From positions 1 to 64,000 of the forward strand of contig CAVOQV010000020.1 in the NCBI GenBank assembly GCA_963698435.1: DNA of 64,000 bases, written 5' to 3'. Under the pieces are notes generated by a model that saw only the letters and a program-made list of their open reading frames with translations, did not search any database and had not been told where the DNA came from. This document shows positions 43,518 through 51,979 of this stretch, piece after piece. The position numbers were made by a program, and so were the translations under genes. The first letter of the stretch is position 1; each line of letters begins with the position of its first letter. This DNA is from Sva-07 sp963698435 (lineage in GTDB: Bacteria; Actinomycetota; Acidimicrobiia; Acidimicrobiales; Ilumatobacteraceae).

Positions 43518-44465
43518 ATGCGGTGCCTCGAGATCAAGCGCCAGATGGCCAGCGAGGACATCGCCAGCGTCACCGAACTCCTCGATGCTGCCGCCCGAGC
43601 CGACGGTCGCAGGCCGCTGTCCGATCACCTCTACCTCGATCTCGTCAACGGCGGCCTCGACGGGTTCGCCGGATTCCTGGCCTCCGAACCCGGCCACGAC
43701 CACCCCGTCGCCTACGCGCAGATCTCCCGCGGCAACGACGCCCACGCCTTCGAACTCGTGATCCACCCCCACCATCGCTACGAGATGGCAACGATCGGCC
43801 CCGAACTCATCGAGGCAGCGATCGACGTGGTCGCCGCCGACGGTGGAGGGCGCGTGAACTGGTGGGTGTTCGAACCCACCTCCGCCCACGACGCGCTCGC
43901 AGACGACGCCCACATGGCCAGAGGCCGGACGCTCCATCAGATGCGGCGGCCGTTGCCGACCGGTATGGACGTCACGATCGAGACCCGGTCATTCGTCCCA
44001 GGAGCCGACGATGACGCGTGGCTGCTCGTCAACAACCGCGCTTTCGCCGACCACAGCGAGCAGGGCGGTTGGACGACCGCCACGTTCTGCCAGCGTCAGC
44101 AGGAGTCATGGTTCGACGCCGACGGCTTTCGAGTGCTCGACGCCGTCGACGACCACGGCGTCGAACGGATGGCGGGCTTCTGCTGGACCAAGGTCCACCC
44201 TGCCGCCGAGACCGGCGACCAGGAGCTGGGCGAGATCTATGTGATCGCCGTCGACCCCGACTTCCACGGGCGAGGTCTCGGCGCGCAGCTCACGCTCGAT
44301 GGTCTCGACCATCTCGCCCGACAGGGCATCGAGACCGGCATGTTGTACGTCGACGCCGACAACACCCCGGCCGTCACGCTGTACCGGCGGCTCGGCTTCA
44401 CGATCCACTCCACGAATGCCGCCTTCGTCGCCGACATCGCCCCGGCGGGACGGAGACGCTCGTGA
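43518..44465 (+). CDS. mshD: mycothiol synthase (tandem GNAT acetyltransferase)
   Basis: 315 residues with two GNAT domains. The N-terminal one is degenerate (~1-140). The C-terminal one carries family-typical SFVPGADDDAWLLVNNRAFADHSEQGGWT, FCWTKVH, GEIYVIAVDPDFHGRGLGAQLTLDGL and YVDADNTPAVTLYRRLGF. MshD acetylates Cys-GlcN-Ins to mycothiol, the main low-molecular-weight thiol of actinobacteria; this gene is the best taxonomic marker in the window. It is coupled to the M3 peptidase gene by a GTGA overlap. Confidence 0.9.
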   Translation: MRCLEIKRQMASEDIASVTELLDAAARADGRRPLSDHLYLDLVNGGLDGFAGFLASEPGHDHPVAYAQISRGNDAHAFELVIHPHHRYEMATIGPELIEAAIDVVAADGGGRVNWWVFEPTSAHDALADDAHMARGRTLHQMRRPLPTGMDVTIETRSFVPGADDDAWLLVNNRAFADHSEQGGWTTATFCQRQQESWFDADGFRVLDAVDDHGVERMAGFCWTKVHPAAETGDQELGEIYVIAVDPDFHGRGLGAQLTLDGLDHLARQGIETGMLYVDADNTPAVTLYRRLGFTIHSTNAAFVADIAPAGRRRS

Positions 44466-46312
44466 CCACCACCGACGCGCCGTCGGTGCCGCGGTCCGGC
44501 GAACTGCCGCGCTGGAGCGTGTCGGACGTCCACGACTCGCTCGACGCCCGGACGTTCACCGATGCGCTCGAGCAAGCCGGCGCCGACGCCGAGCGTCTCG
44601 TCGCACTGTTCGACGAACTCGGCATCCGCGCAACGACGAGCCGGCCGGTCACCGCTGACGACGCAAGCGCTGCCGATCGTGCACTGCGCGAGCTCAACCG
44701 GGTGACCGATGCCGTCGCTCTCCTGCGCGTCTACGTGTACGCCACCGTCGCGACCGATTCGCGCGACGAACGGGCGCAAGCGGTGTTCAGCCAGACCCGT
44801 CAACTCGACGCAACGTTGCGTCCGCTGTCGTCTCGACTCGCCGACTGGGTGGCCGCCCTCGGCGTCGATGCGCTCGCCGCGCTGAGCGCGGAGGCACACG
44901 ATCACCTGGGTCCGTTGCGCCGCCTGGCCGCCCGATCCGATCACCAGATGACCGAACCCGAGGAGCACCTCGCCGCTGAGCTCTCGCTCACCGGTTCGTC
45001 GGCGTGGGGACGTCTGCATGCCGACGTCACCTCGCAGCTCACGACCGACGTCGACCTCCCCGACGGTGTACGCCGGCTGCCGATGCCCGCAGTGCGGGGC
45101 CTCGCAACCGACCCGGATCCCGTTGTCCGTCGAGCCGCATACGATGCCGAACTGCGCGCATGGCCGACCGTGGAAGTGCCGGTTGCCGCAGCGATGAACG
45201 CCATCAAGGGTGAGGCGATCGCTCTCAACCGCCGTCGGGGCTGGACGTCGCCGGTCGATGCCTCGCTCTTCGCGAACAGCGTGAGCCGGCCGACCTTCGA
45301 TGCGATGCAGTCGGCGGTCACGGCCGCGTTGCCCGACCTGCGTCGTTGGATGCGGACCAAGGCCGTGCTCCACGGACATCCGCCCGAGCGAGGCCTGCCC
45401 TGGTGGGATCTCGTCGCTCCGGTCCCAACCGCCGAGACCACCGTGTCATGGGATGACGGCGTCGCGGTCGTTCGCCAGGCATTCGGCGAGTACAGCGCGG
45501 CACTCGGCGGGCTGGTGGACCGAGCACTCGACGAGTCGTGGATCGATGCGGAGCCTCGCGACGGCAAGACCGGTGGTGCGTTCTGCGCCCGGTTCGTCGA
45601 CGATCGGTCGTTGGTGCTGCTCAACTGGTCAGGGTCGGCCGACTCCACGCAGACCACCGCACACGAGCTGGGCCACGCGTACCACAACACGACACTGGCG
45701 GGCCGCACGGCACTGCAGCGCCAACTTCCCATGGCACTCGCCGAGACCGCCAGCATCTTCTGCGAGACCCTCGTGGTCGAGGCCGGCCTCGCCCGCCTCG
45801 CAGGCGCCGAGCGCCTCGCCCAACTCGACGTCGATCTGGTCGGCACCAACCAGGTGATCGTCGACATCCACTCTCGGTTCCTGTTCGAGCGCGAGCTCTT
45901 CGACCGACGGTCACGACGCACGCTCAGCGCCTCCGAGCTGTGCGACATGATGACCGCCGCGCAAGCCGAGGCCTTCGGCGAGGGACTCGATCAGTCGACG
46001 GCTCATCCCTACATGTGGCTGCTCAAACCGCACTACTACGGCTCGCACTTCTACAACTGGCCGTACACCTACGGGCTGCTGTTCGGGCTCGGATTGTTCG
46101 CCGAGTACCAGCAGGATCCCGAGCGATTCCGGGCTGGTTACGACGACCTGCTCTCGCGGGCCGGGATGGAAACCGCCGAGGAACTGGGTGCCGCGTTCGG
46201 CCTCGACGTCACCGACGAGTCGTTCTGGACGGCGAGCCTCGACGTGGTGCGCAGCCGCATCGACGACTACACAGCACTCGCGCCCGAGCATGCCACGAGC
46301 AGTACCGAATGA
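44462..46312 (+). CDS. M3 family oligoendopeptidase
   Basis: 616 residues, PepF/thimet oligopeptidase type. Zinc motif HELGH is at residues 401-405 in TTAHELGHAYHN, and the third ligand Glu is in PMALAETASIFCETLVVE about 25 residues on. The tail YGSHFYNWPYTYGLLFGLGLF fits PepF-like enzymes. It hydrolyses short peptides in the cytoplasm. The GTG start overlaps the mshD stop (GTGA) and the stop overlaps the rlmN start (ATGA), so the three genes are translationally linked. Confidence 0.92.
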   Translation: MTTTDAPSVPRSGELPRWSVSDVHDSLDARTFTDALEQAGADAERLVALFDELGIRATTSRPVTADDASAADRALRELNRVTDAVALLRVYVYATVATDSRDERAQAVFSQTRQLDATLRPLSSRLADWVAALGVDALAALSAEAHDHLGPLRRLAARSDHQMTEPEEHLAAELSLTGSSAWGRLHADVTSQLTTDVDLPDGVRRLPMPAVRGLATDPDPVVRRAAYDAELRAWPTVEVPVAAAMNAIKGEAIALNRRRGWTSPVDASLFANSVSRPTFDAMQSAVTAALPDLRRWMRTKAVLHGHPPERGLPWWDLVAPVPTAETTVSWDDGVAVVRQAFGEYSAALGGLVDRALDESWIDAEPRDGKTGGAFCARFVDDRSLVLLNWSGSADSTQTTAHELGHAYHNTTLAGRTALQRQLPMALAETASIFCETLVVEAGLARLAGAERLAQLDVDLVGTNQVIVDIHSRFLFERELFDRRSRRTLSASELCDMMTAAQAEAFGEGLDQSTAHPYMWLLKPHYYGSHFYNWPYTYGLLFGLGLFAEYQQDPERFRAGYDDLLSRAGMETAEELGAAFGLDVTDESFWTASLDVVRSRIDDYTALAPEHATSSTE

Positions 46313-47361
46313 GCAGAGGCATCCGCACCCGCTACGACCTGACACGAGACGAATTGGCAGCCGTCCTCGACGGCGAGCCCCGATATCGCCTGGATCAACT
46401 CTGGGACGGGTTGTACACGCAGCTCGCCGATCCAGGAGACATCACCAATCTGCCCAAAGCGCTCCGAGCCCGACTCGACGACGAACTCCCGCCCGCACTC
46501 ACGGCGGTCACCGAGTCCGTCAGCGACCGTGGCGACACGGTCAAGTTCTTGTGGGAACTCGACGGGGGAAGCCGCGTGGAGACCGTGCTGATGCTCTACG
46601 CCGACCGCGCGACCGTGTGTGTGAGCAGCCAGGCGGGATGCGCGATGGCCTGCGGGTTCTGTGCCACCGGCCAGGCCGGATTCACGCGACACCTCACCGT
46701 CGGCGAGATCGTCGAACAGGTCGTGCGAGCCTCGCAGCGTGCCAAGCAGCTCGACCGCCGCGTGAGCAACATCGTGTTCATGGGCATGGGCGAACCGATG
46801 GCCAACCTCGACGCAGTGTGGACGGCCGCGGAGCGGTTCCACGCCGACCTCGGGCTGTCCGCCCGGCACATCACGATCTCGACCGTCGGCATCATCCCCG
46901 GCATCCGCTCGCTCGCCAACCTCCCGCTGCCGGTCAACCTCGCCGTGTCGCTGCACGCCGCCAACGACACGTTGCGGGACGAGCTGGTGCCGATCAACAA
47001 GCGGTATCCGATTGCCGATCTCATGGACGCGTGCGAGGACTACCTCGATGCCAAGCACCGACGGGTGAGCTTCGAGTGGGCGATGATCGACGGGGTCAAC
47101 GACCGCGACAGCGATGCCCGCGAGCTGGCAACGCTCTGCCGGCGGCTCTCACCGCACGCCCACGTCAACCTGATCCCGCTGAATCCCACACCGGGATACC
47201 CCACCACCGGAACACCGCTGCGTCGCGTCGAGGAGTTCCGGGACCTGCTCGAATCGCTCGGCGCGAACGCCACCGTGCGCCGCAACCGCGGCACCGACAT
47301 CGATGCCGCCTGCGGCCAACTCGCCGCCGGCCAACCGGTCACCCTCACACCCAAGAAGTAA
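46309..47361 (+). CDS. rlmN: 23S rRNA A2503 / tRNA methyltransferase RlmN
   Basis: 350 residues, radical SAM. The cluster motif is Cys111, Cys115, Cys118 in GCAMACGFCATGQAG. Other conserved parts are IVFMGMGEPMANLDAV and ISTVGIIPGIRSLA, and the C-terminal RRNRGTDIDAACGQL carries the second catalytic Cys. It methylates C2 of A2503 in 23S rRNA. The ATG overlaps the M3 peptidase stop. Its TAA stop forms the beginning of a 29-nt palindrome. Confidence 0.95.
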   Translation: MSRGIRTRYDLTRDELAAVLDGEPRYRLDQLWDGLYTQLADPGDITNLPKALRARLDDELPPALTAVTESVSDRGDTVKFLWELDGGSRVETVLMLYADRATVCVSSQAGCAMACGFCATGQAGFTRHLTVGEIVEQVVRASQRAKQLDRRVSNIVFMGMGEPMANLDAVWTAAERFHADLGLSARHITISTVGIIPGIRSLANLPLPVNLAVSLHAANDTLRDELVPINKRYPIADLMDACEDYLDAKHRRVSFEWAMIDGVNDRDSDARELATLCRRLSPHAHVNLIPLNPTPGYPTTGTPLRRVEEFRDLLESLGANATVRRNRGTDIDAACGQLAAGQPVTLTPKK

Positions 47362-47387
47362 CGTTTGGTGTCAGACACCAAACGTTA
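47359..47387. terminator. 29-nt near-perfect palindrome at the rlmN stop
   Basis: TAACGTTTGGTGTC and its exact complement flank one A at 47373. The left arm begins with the rlmN TAA and the right arm reaches into the end of the convergent DUF6285 gene. It could act as a bidirectional terminator. The core GGTGTCAGACACC also looks like a dispersed palindromic repeat. Confidence 0.6.
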
Positions 47388-47741
47388 CGTCGCGTCGAGG
47401 TAGCCCGGGTTGGCGACCGCGAGCTTGTCGGTCACCATGTCGCGCAGCAGCTCGCGAAGTTCGTCGGCGCGGTCCTCGAAGCGACGTCCCCGGATCGCCG
47501 CGGCCAGTTCCGCATCGTCGGCGACGCCGAGGACGGTGAGACGTTCCTCGTGCGCAGCCGCCTGTGCCGGGCCGAGTTCGATCTCGCGTTCGACCATCGC
47601 AAGTACGTTGGATGCCACGCGTGCGTGGAAGCGCATCCGGCCGTCGGTGGCAGGGATCACGTCGCGATCGATCCACTCGCGCACGGCTTCCAACAGTTCG
47701 ATCGCGTTCGGTGCGTCGTGCGGGGCACCCACGGTCACCAC
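47385..47741 (-). CDS. DUF6285-like protein
   Basis: 118 residues, mostly helical: APNAIELLEAVREWIDRDVIPATDGRMRFHARVASNVLAMVEREI. This pattern is usual for small proteins that accompany acyl-CoA-dehydrogenase-linked phosphotransferases, and here the gene directly follows such a phosphotransferase with a 7 bp overlap. The function is unknown. The start is one of two consecutive GTG codons. The stop lies inside the palindrome shared with rlmN. Confidence 0.75.
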   Translation of the reverse strand: MVTVGAPHDAPNAIELLEAVREWIDRDVIPATDGRMRFHARVASNVLAMVEREIELGPAQAAAHEERLTVLGVADDAELAAAIRGRRFEDRADELRELLRDMVTDKLAVANPGYLDAT

Positions 47742-48682
47742 CGTCCTTCCAACGAACGCAGCAGGTCGTGTTCGTTCTCACACACCCGACGGCCGATCGC
47801 TGCGAGCTCGTGACTCCGGGTCATGCCATTGAGGTGGACGCTCGCCTGGAGGATGCACATGATGGCCCACTTCCAGGTGCCAAGCACCTCCCACCAGTGC
47901 ACGACCGTCGGATCGACGGTGGCGCCGCCCGCCGCTTCGTACGCTCCGAACAACTCGTCGTAGTCGCCGAGACCGGCAACGGGCGGAGCGCCTCCGAATC
48001 GCCACGCCTTGACGCACAACCAGCCGAGGTCCTCCATCGGATCGCCGAGGTGCGCGAGTTCCCAGTCGATCACCGCCCGCAAGCCGTCGGACCCCACGAT
48101 GACGTTGCCGAGGCGGAAGTCGCCGTGCACGACGCAGGTCCGTTCGGAGGCAGGTCGGGTGTCGACCAGCCAGTTCCGCACCAATTCGAGCACCGGGTGG
48201 GCCTGGCCGAGGGAGTCGAGTACCTCGGTGTAGTACGCCACCTGATCGGTGGCTTCGAGACCATCGATGCCGGCGGGGTCGAGCGCATGGATCTTGGCGA
48301 GCGCGTGGCCGAAGTCGGCGACGAGCCGCAATCGCGCAGACGCGAAGTCGTCGTCGCGTTGGATCTTGCGAGCGATCGTCTCACCGTCGATCGCCTCCAG
48401 CACCATGAATGCCATGCCGTCATCGCGTCGACGGGCATCGATCAACTCGGGGACCGGCACGCCACCCCGACGAGCCGCACCGACGACGCCGGCTTCGACG
48501 AGCATGTTGCGCTGATCACCCGCGCGCTGCCGCTGAAGGATCAACGCACGGCCGTCGGCGGTGAAGCGCCAGGTCTCTCGAGACGCGCCTCCGGACAGCC
48601 GGCGCAAGTCATGGATCTCGGCGCCGCCGAGCAACTGCGACAGCATCATCGACAGCTCGGTTCCCACGGCGGATGACCCCAT
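47735..48682 (-). CDS. phosphotransferase family protein (APH/choline-kinase fold)
   Basis: 315 residues. Kinase-like motifs are the catalytic loop CVVHGDFRLGNVIVG and the metal site AVIDWELAHLGDPMEDLGWL. The subgroup is the one near ACAD10/11-type kinases, often encoded with acyl-CoA dehydrogenases and proposed to phosphorylate hydroxyacyl substrates; it is not an antibiotic-resistance call. The ATG giving MGSSAVGTELS is supported by TAACCT 7 nt upstream. Confidence 0.88.
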   Translation of the reverse strand: MGSSAVGTELSMMLSQLLGGAEIHDLRRLSGGASRETWRFTADGRALILQRQRAGDQRNMLVEAGVVGAARRGGVPVPELIDARRRDDGMAFMVLEAIDGETIARKIQRDDDFASARLRLVADFGHALAKIHALDPAGIDGLEATDQVAYYTEVLDSLGQAHPVLELVRNWLVDTRPASERTCVVHGDFRLGNVIVGSDGLRAVIDWELAHLGDPMEDLGWLCVKAWRFGGAPPVAGLGDYDELFGAYEAAGGATVDPTVVHWWEVLGTWKWAIMCILQASVHLNGMTRSHELAAIGRRVCENEHDLLRSLEGRW

Positions 48683-48689
48683 CGACGTG

Positions 48690-48695
48690 AGGTTA
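48690..48695 (-). promoter_or_regulatory. -10-like TAACCT, leaderless promoter for the phosphotransferase
   Basis: Ends 7 nt before the ATG at 48682 and lies in the 32 bp gap after the M23 peptidase gene. Confidence 0.45.
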
Positions 48696-48714
48696 GGGCG
48701 TGACGTCGACGGCC

Positions 48715-50145
48715 TCAGCAACCGGCAGCGCGCACCGACGGCGTTGGGTTGACCGCAAGACCGCCGCCAGGGTGGACCTCGAAGTGAAGGTGCGGTGTGC
48801 CCGTCGCGTTGCCGGTGTCGCCGTTGTAGCCGATCACGTCGCCCTGAGCGACGCGGCGGCTGACGCCCTCGTACGACGAGAAGTGGGCGTAGTAGTAGCG
48901 ATTGCCGTTGTCACCGACCAGCGATGCAGCATTGCCGCCGAGGCGGTTCTGCTTGAAGTTCACGACACCGCTCACGACGGCGTAGATCGGGGTGCCCATC
49001 GGGGCGAGCATGTCGACGCCCTCGTGGCTACGGCCTCCGGATCGTGGCGCTCCCCAACTGTCGCCATACGCCGATCCGTTCATCGGACACACGATCGCGT
49101 CGATGTAGACCTCGCCGTTGACGATGCCGAGCGGGACGCTGCCGGCGCCGCCGGTGCCGGTCCGACCACCGCTGGTTCCACCCGACGCTCCGGATGACCG
49201 CGGCGCGTTGCCGGATCCGGCGTCTGCGGCAATCGCAGGATCGCCGTTCGGATCGCCGTCGGGGTTCGCGTCCGGGTCGGCCGCCGCCGCAGCGGCAGCC
49301 GCTGCCGCTGCTTGCGCAGCGGCGATGCCGGGGTTCGGCTGGGCCCGGGCCGCGGCCTCGGCGGTGCGCAACTCCACCTCTGCGAAGAACGCCAGGTTGG
49401 CGGCCTGCTGCTCGGCGAGCGCCTGGCGGACGGCCTCGTCCGTGAGACGCTGCTCTTCGATCTCCCGAAGGCGAGCCACTTCCGCCTCGGCTTCGTCCTG
49501 CAACTGGACGAACAGTTGCTGCTGCTCCTCGATCTCCTCGTGTTGGCGAGCGAGCTCCTCCTGCTGTTCGGACAACTCCTTCTGCGCCGCCTCGAATTCA
49601 TCGATCGAACTGCTCCCGGCGTTCGTCACGACGTCGACGAGCACGTCGGCTTGCACCTGGTCCTTGGGCGCCTGCAGCCCGGTCAGCAGCGGGATGCCCT
49701 CCGCTCCGCTCGTCGCGAACCGAGCCACCGCCAGCGACTGGACGTCACGGCGGAGCTTGTCGACTCGCGCTTCGAGCGCCTCGGCTCGGCGTTCCATCCC
49801 GACGGCCTCGTCTTCGAGCACCTCGAGATCCGACTGAGCCTCGAAGTAGGCGTCGGCAGCCGCATTGGCGCGGTCGCGAGCGGCTTGGATCTCCCGGGCG
49901 GCCTGACGGGCCGCGTCGTCGCTGCTCTGCGCAGTGGCGCCAGTCGGCACGACAGCGGCAACCGGCACGGCCACGGCGGACGCAGCGATCAGCACTGCGA
50001 GCAAGCGGCCGAGTCGACCGGCTCCGGAGCGAGCGCGGCGAAGGAGTGGGGACGTCGTGCGAGGTGGCGATGGACGAGATGGTAGTGGCCATTGACGTTG
50101 GGGCACCGGCAGCGTTGATCCGGGCACCACATTCTTCGTCACCAA
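48715..50145 (-). CDS. secreted M23 family peptidase with coiled coil
   Basis: 476 residues. A signal-anchor-like segment RLLAVLIAASAVAVPVAAVV lies at ~46-66. A long coiled coil rich in Glu/Gln/Ala follows from ~75 to 275 (EELARQHEEIEEQQQLFVQL), then a Gly/Ala/Pro-rich linker. The C-terminal M23 domain carries zinc ligands His and Asp in SHEGVDMLAPMG and the HLHFEV motif. The layout resembles EnvC/NlpD-like and mycobacterial-type M23 proteins acting on peptidoglycan at division. The start is a TTG or the adjacent GTG. Confidence 0.88.
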   Translation of the reverse strand: MVTKNVVPGSTLPVPQRQWPLPSRPSPPRTTSPLLRRARSGAGRLGRLLAVLIAASAVAVPVAAVVPTGATAQSSDDAARQAAREIQAARDRANAAADAYFEAQSDLEVLEDEAVGMERRAEALEARVDKLRRDVQSLAVARFATSGAEGIPLLTGLQAPKDQVQADVLVDVVTNAGSSSIDEFEAAQKELSEQQEELARQHEEIEEQQQLFVQLQDEAEAEVARLREIEEQRLTDEAVRQALAEQQAANLAFFAEVELRTAEAAARAQPNPGIAAAQAAAAAAAAAAADPDANPDGDPNGDPAIAADAGSGNAPRSSGASGGTSGGRTGTGGAGSVPLGIVNGEVYIDAIVCPMNGSAYGDSWGAPRSGGRSHEGVDMLAPMGTPIYAVVSGVVNFKQNRLGGNAASLVGDNGNRYYYAHFSSYEGVSRRVAQGDVIGYNGDTGNATGTPHLHFEVHPGGGLAVNPTPSVRAAGC

Positions 50146-50201
50146 CTCGTCACAACTTGATCACCGGCCGAAGAAGTGACCAATGACCTGCCGGACACGG
50201 G

Positions 50202-50672
50202 TCAGTCGCCGGGATCGGGCTCACCCGAGTCGGCCAGCAGCGCGCTCAGCGCGGAAGCCCCGCGCTCGATGTGGTCGTCGAGCACCCGCTGGAGCACGGC
50301 ACCGGTCCACAGGTTCCCGCCGTAGGTCAGCGTCATCGTCAACCTGAGGTCGCCGGCATCGGAGCCGTCCGGGTCCATCGTGGCAGCGAGGACCCACGGC
50401 GAGTGCCTACGGCCATCGATCTCCGCCCTTTCGAACACGACCCGATGCTCGGGCTCGTGGGCCGTGCGGACCATTCGGAGCCGCTTCGATCGAGCGAATG
50501 GCCCGACCTGCGCCTGGAGTTCGACATTCCAGGTGCGTGACCCACCGGTCGGGGCCACCTCGTCGACGTCGTGCACGAGGTCCATCCACGTCGGGTACGC
50601 CGAGAGATCATCGACGAGGGCAAACGCCCGCTCAGGGGGGCCGGGCACCACGGTGGCTCGTTCGATCTGCAT
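50202..50672 (-). CDS. SRPBCC family protein
   Basis: 156 residues: MQIERATVVPGPPERAFALVDDLSAYPTWMDLVHDVDE at the N-terminus and SALSALLADSGEPDPGD at the end. This is a standard START-like fold with unknown ligand. The longer open frame upstream encodes Arg/Ser-rich sequence antisense-like in composition, so the ATG is preferred. It follows the DUF3499 gene by 19 bp on the same strand. Confidence 0.8.
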   Translation of the reverse strand: MQIERATVVPGPPERAFALVDDLSAYPTWMDLVHDVDEVAPTGGSRTWNVELQAQVGPFARSKRLRMVRTAHEPEHRVVFERAEIDGRRHSPWVLAATMDPDGSDAGDLRLTMTLTYGGNLWTGAVLQRVLDDHIERGASALSALLADSGEPDPGD

Positions 50673-50691
50673 GCCGTCGGAACTGCCGATG

Positions 50692-51261
50692 TCACTCGAC
50701 GGGTCGCTCGGCCGTCCGGAAGGCTCTCGACAGCAACGGACTCCTCGCCGAGAGCAGCCCGTCGAGGTCGTCGGCTTCGTCGAACGACGGCGTCCACGGA
50801 CCCGGATCGTCCGGGCTCGGATCGTCCGGACCGCGGTCGGCGGCACTTCGGTCGGCGACACTTCGGTCGGCACGGTCGTGGCGGTCCACCTCTGGGGCTT
50901 CAGCGATCTCCGGTGCTTCAGCGATCTCCAGGGCGTGGCCGGGCTCGTCGATCACCGCGTCGGCGTCGAGACGGAGTTGCTCACCGACGGCACGCTCGCG
51001 AACCGGGCGGGCTGCCCGAGTACGCGGAGTCGGGGCAGGAAGAGGTGGACGGAAGAGGTGCAGGTCGGGGTCGCGCAGATCGTCGAGCGTCCATCCGCGT
51101 GGGACGACCATCGAGTCCGCGTGGCGCAGGCACAACACCGCTGCGTCGCCCTCCAGCGGATCGGGCAGCGAGTCGATCCAGAACACGAGATCCTCGGCTC
51201 GCATGCCGTAGGCCACAGACGCCCGGTCGGAGCAACCGGGGCGACCGCACAGGCGTTCCAT
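50692..51261 (-). CDS. DUF3499-like protein
   Basis: 189 residues. The N-terminal ~70 residues match the actinobacterial DUF3499 pattern: MERLCGRPGCSDRASVAYG, then AVLCLRHADSMVVPRGWTLDD, with Cys5, Cys10, Cys44 and His47 placed like a zinc site. The rest is acidic and repetitive (EIAEAPEIAEAPEVDRHDRADRSVADRSAADRG) and probably disordered. The function is unknown. TAGTGT ends 8 nt before the ATG. Confidence 0.8.
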   Translation of the reverse strand: MERLCGRPGCSDRASVAYGMRAEDLVFWIDSLPDPLEGDAAVLCLRHADSMVVPRGWTLDDLRDPDLHLFRPPLPAPTPRTRAARPVRERAVGEQLRLDADAVIDEPGHALEIAEAPEIAEAPEVDRHDRADRSVADRSAADRGPDDPSPDDPGPWTPSFDEADDLDGLLSARSPLLSRAFRTAERPVE

Positions 51262-51269
51262 CGCCGTCG

Positions 51270-51275
51270 ACACTA
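51270..51275 (-). promoter_or_regulatory. -10-like TAGTGT, leaderless promoter for the DUF3499 gene
   Basis: Ends 8 nt before the ATG at 51261. Confidence 0.45.
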
Positions 51276-51390
51276 GTCCTCGGTGCATGGTCGACGTCGG
51301 GACCGGGTCCGTCGGCCGACGATGCGCGCCGCACAACTTCGAGTGCGCCATGATTGGCGCCACACACCACGACGTTCGAGGGAGGACCTC

Positions 51391-51771
51391 ATGATTCGAA
51401 TGCTCATCCGCGTTGCGATCGCACTGCTCGGCGCAGCGATCGGCTTGATCGTTGCCGCCGCCGTGCTCGACGACATGACGCTCGACGGCGCCGCGTTCCT
51501 GCTCGCAATCATCATCTTCGTGGTCTTGACGGCGGTGTTGGAGCCACTGATCGAGAAGATCGGCGATGAGCACGTCTCGCTGATCGCGACCTTCAGTTCG
51601 CTGATCACGACCTTCCTCGCGCTGCTGATCACCGAACTGGTGTCCGACGGGTTGACCATCGACGGCCTGGTGACGTGGTTGCTCGCCACACTCATCGTGT
51701 GGGCCTGCACCGCCCTGGCCACCTGGATCCTGCTGCGGATGTTCATCAAGAACGTTCGCGAAAACCGCTGA
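51391..51771 (+). CDS. small membrane protein, holin-superfamily-like
   Basis: 126 residues with four hydrophobic helices: MIRMLIRVAIALLGAAIGLI, GAAFLLAIIIFVVLTAVLEP, FSSLITTFLALLITELVSDG and LVTWLLATLIVWACTALATW. The layout resembles the phage-holin-family-4-like proteins widespread in actinobacteria, which are not known to be lysis proteins. The start is fixed by a GGGAGGA ribosome binding site. It is divergent from the DUF3499 gene. Confidence 0.75.
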   Translation: MIRMLIRVAIALLGAAIGLIVAAAVLDDMTLDGAAFLLAIIIFVVLTAVLEPLIEKIGDEHVSLIATFSSLITTFLALLITELVSDGLTIDGLVTWLLATLIVWACTALATWILLRMFIKNVRENR

Positions 51772-51979
51772 TCGGAACCGTGGGAGACGCCGACTCGGGC
51801 GAGAGGCGAGTGCCCTCGCGTCGGTCGCCCGAATCAAGATCTGGGTCCGACAGGCCGATGACCCGAGGTGGCATCGACGACAGCGGCATTGGGCGGCTCG
51901 GCGGCCTCCCAGGCCGAGACGCTCGATCGAGCGGCATGGACGCCGCGACCACGAACCGCGCTCGGCGCTCAGACTCACG

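Noticed and set aside
47735..48682. Aminoglycoside resistance phosphotransferase
   Set aside because: Motifs fit the general kinase fold, but the sequence and its DUF6285 partner match acyl-CoA-dehydrogenase-linked phosphotransferases.
50146..50201. ydaO-type (cyclic di-AMP) riboswitch before the M23 peptidase gene
   Set aside because: Such riboswitches precede many actinobacterial cell-wall hydrolase genes, but the gap is only ~56 bp, too short for the aptamer.
51391..51771. Phage lysis holin and prophage remnant
   Set aside because: The protein is only holin-like in helix layout; no phage genes are nearby.
51772..51979. Cyclic-di-GMP riboswitch before the HD-GYP gene
   Set aside because: The gap can form GC-rich stems, but the conserved GEMM core sequences are not present.
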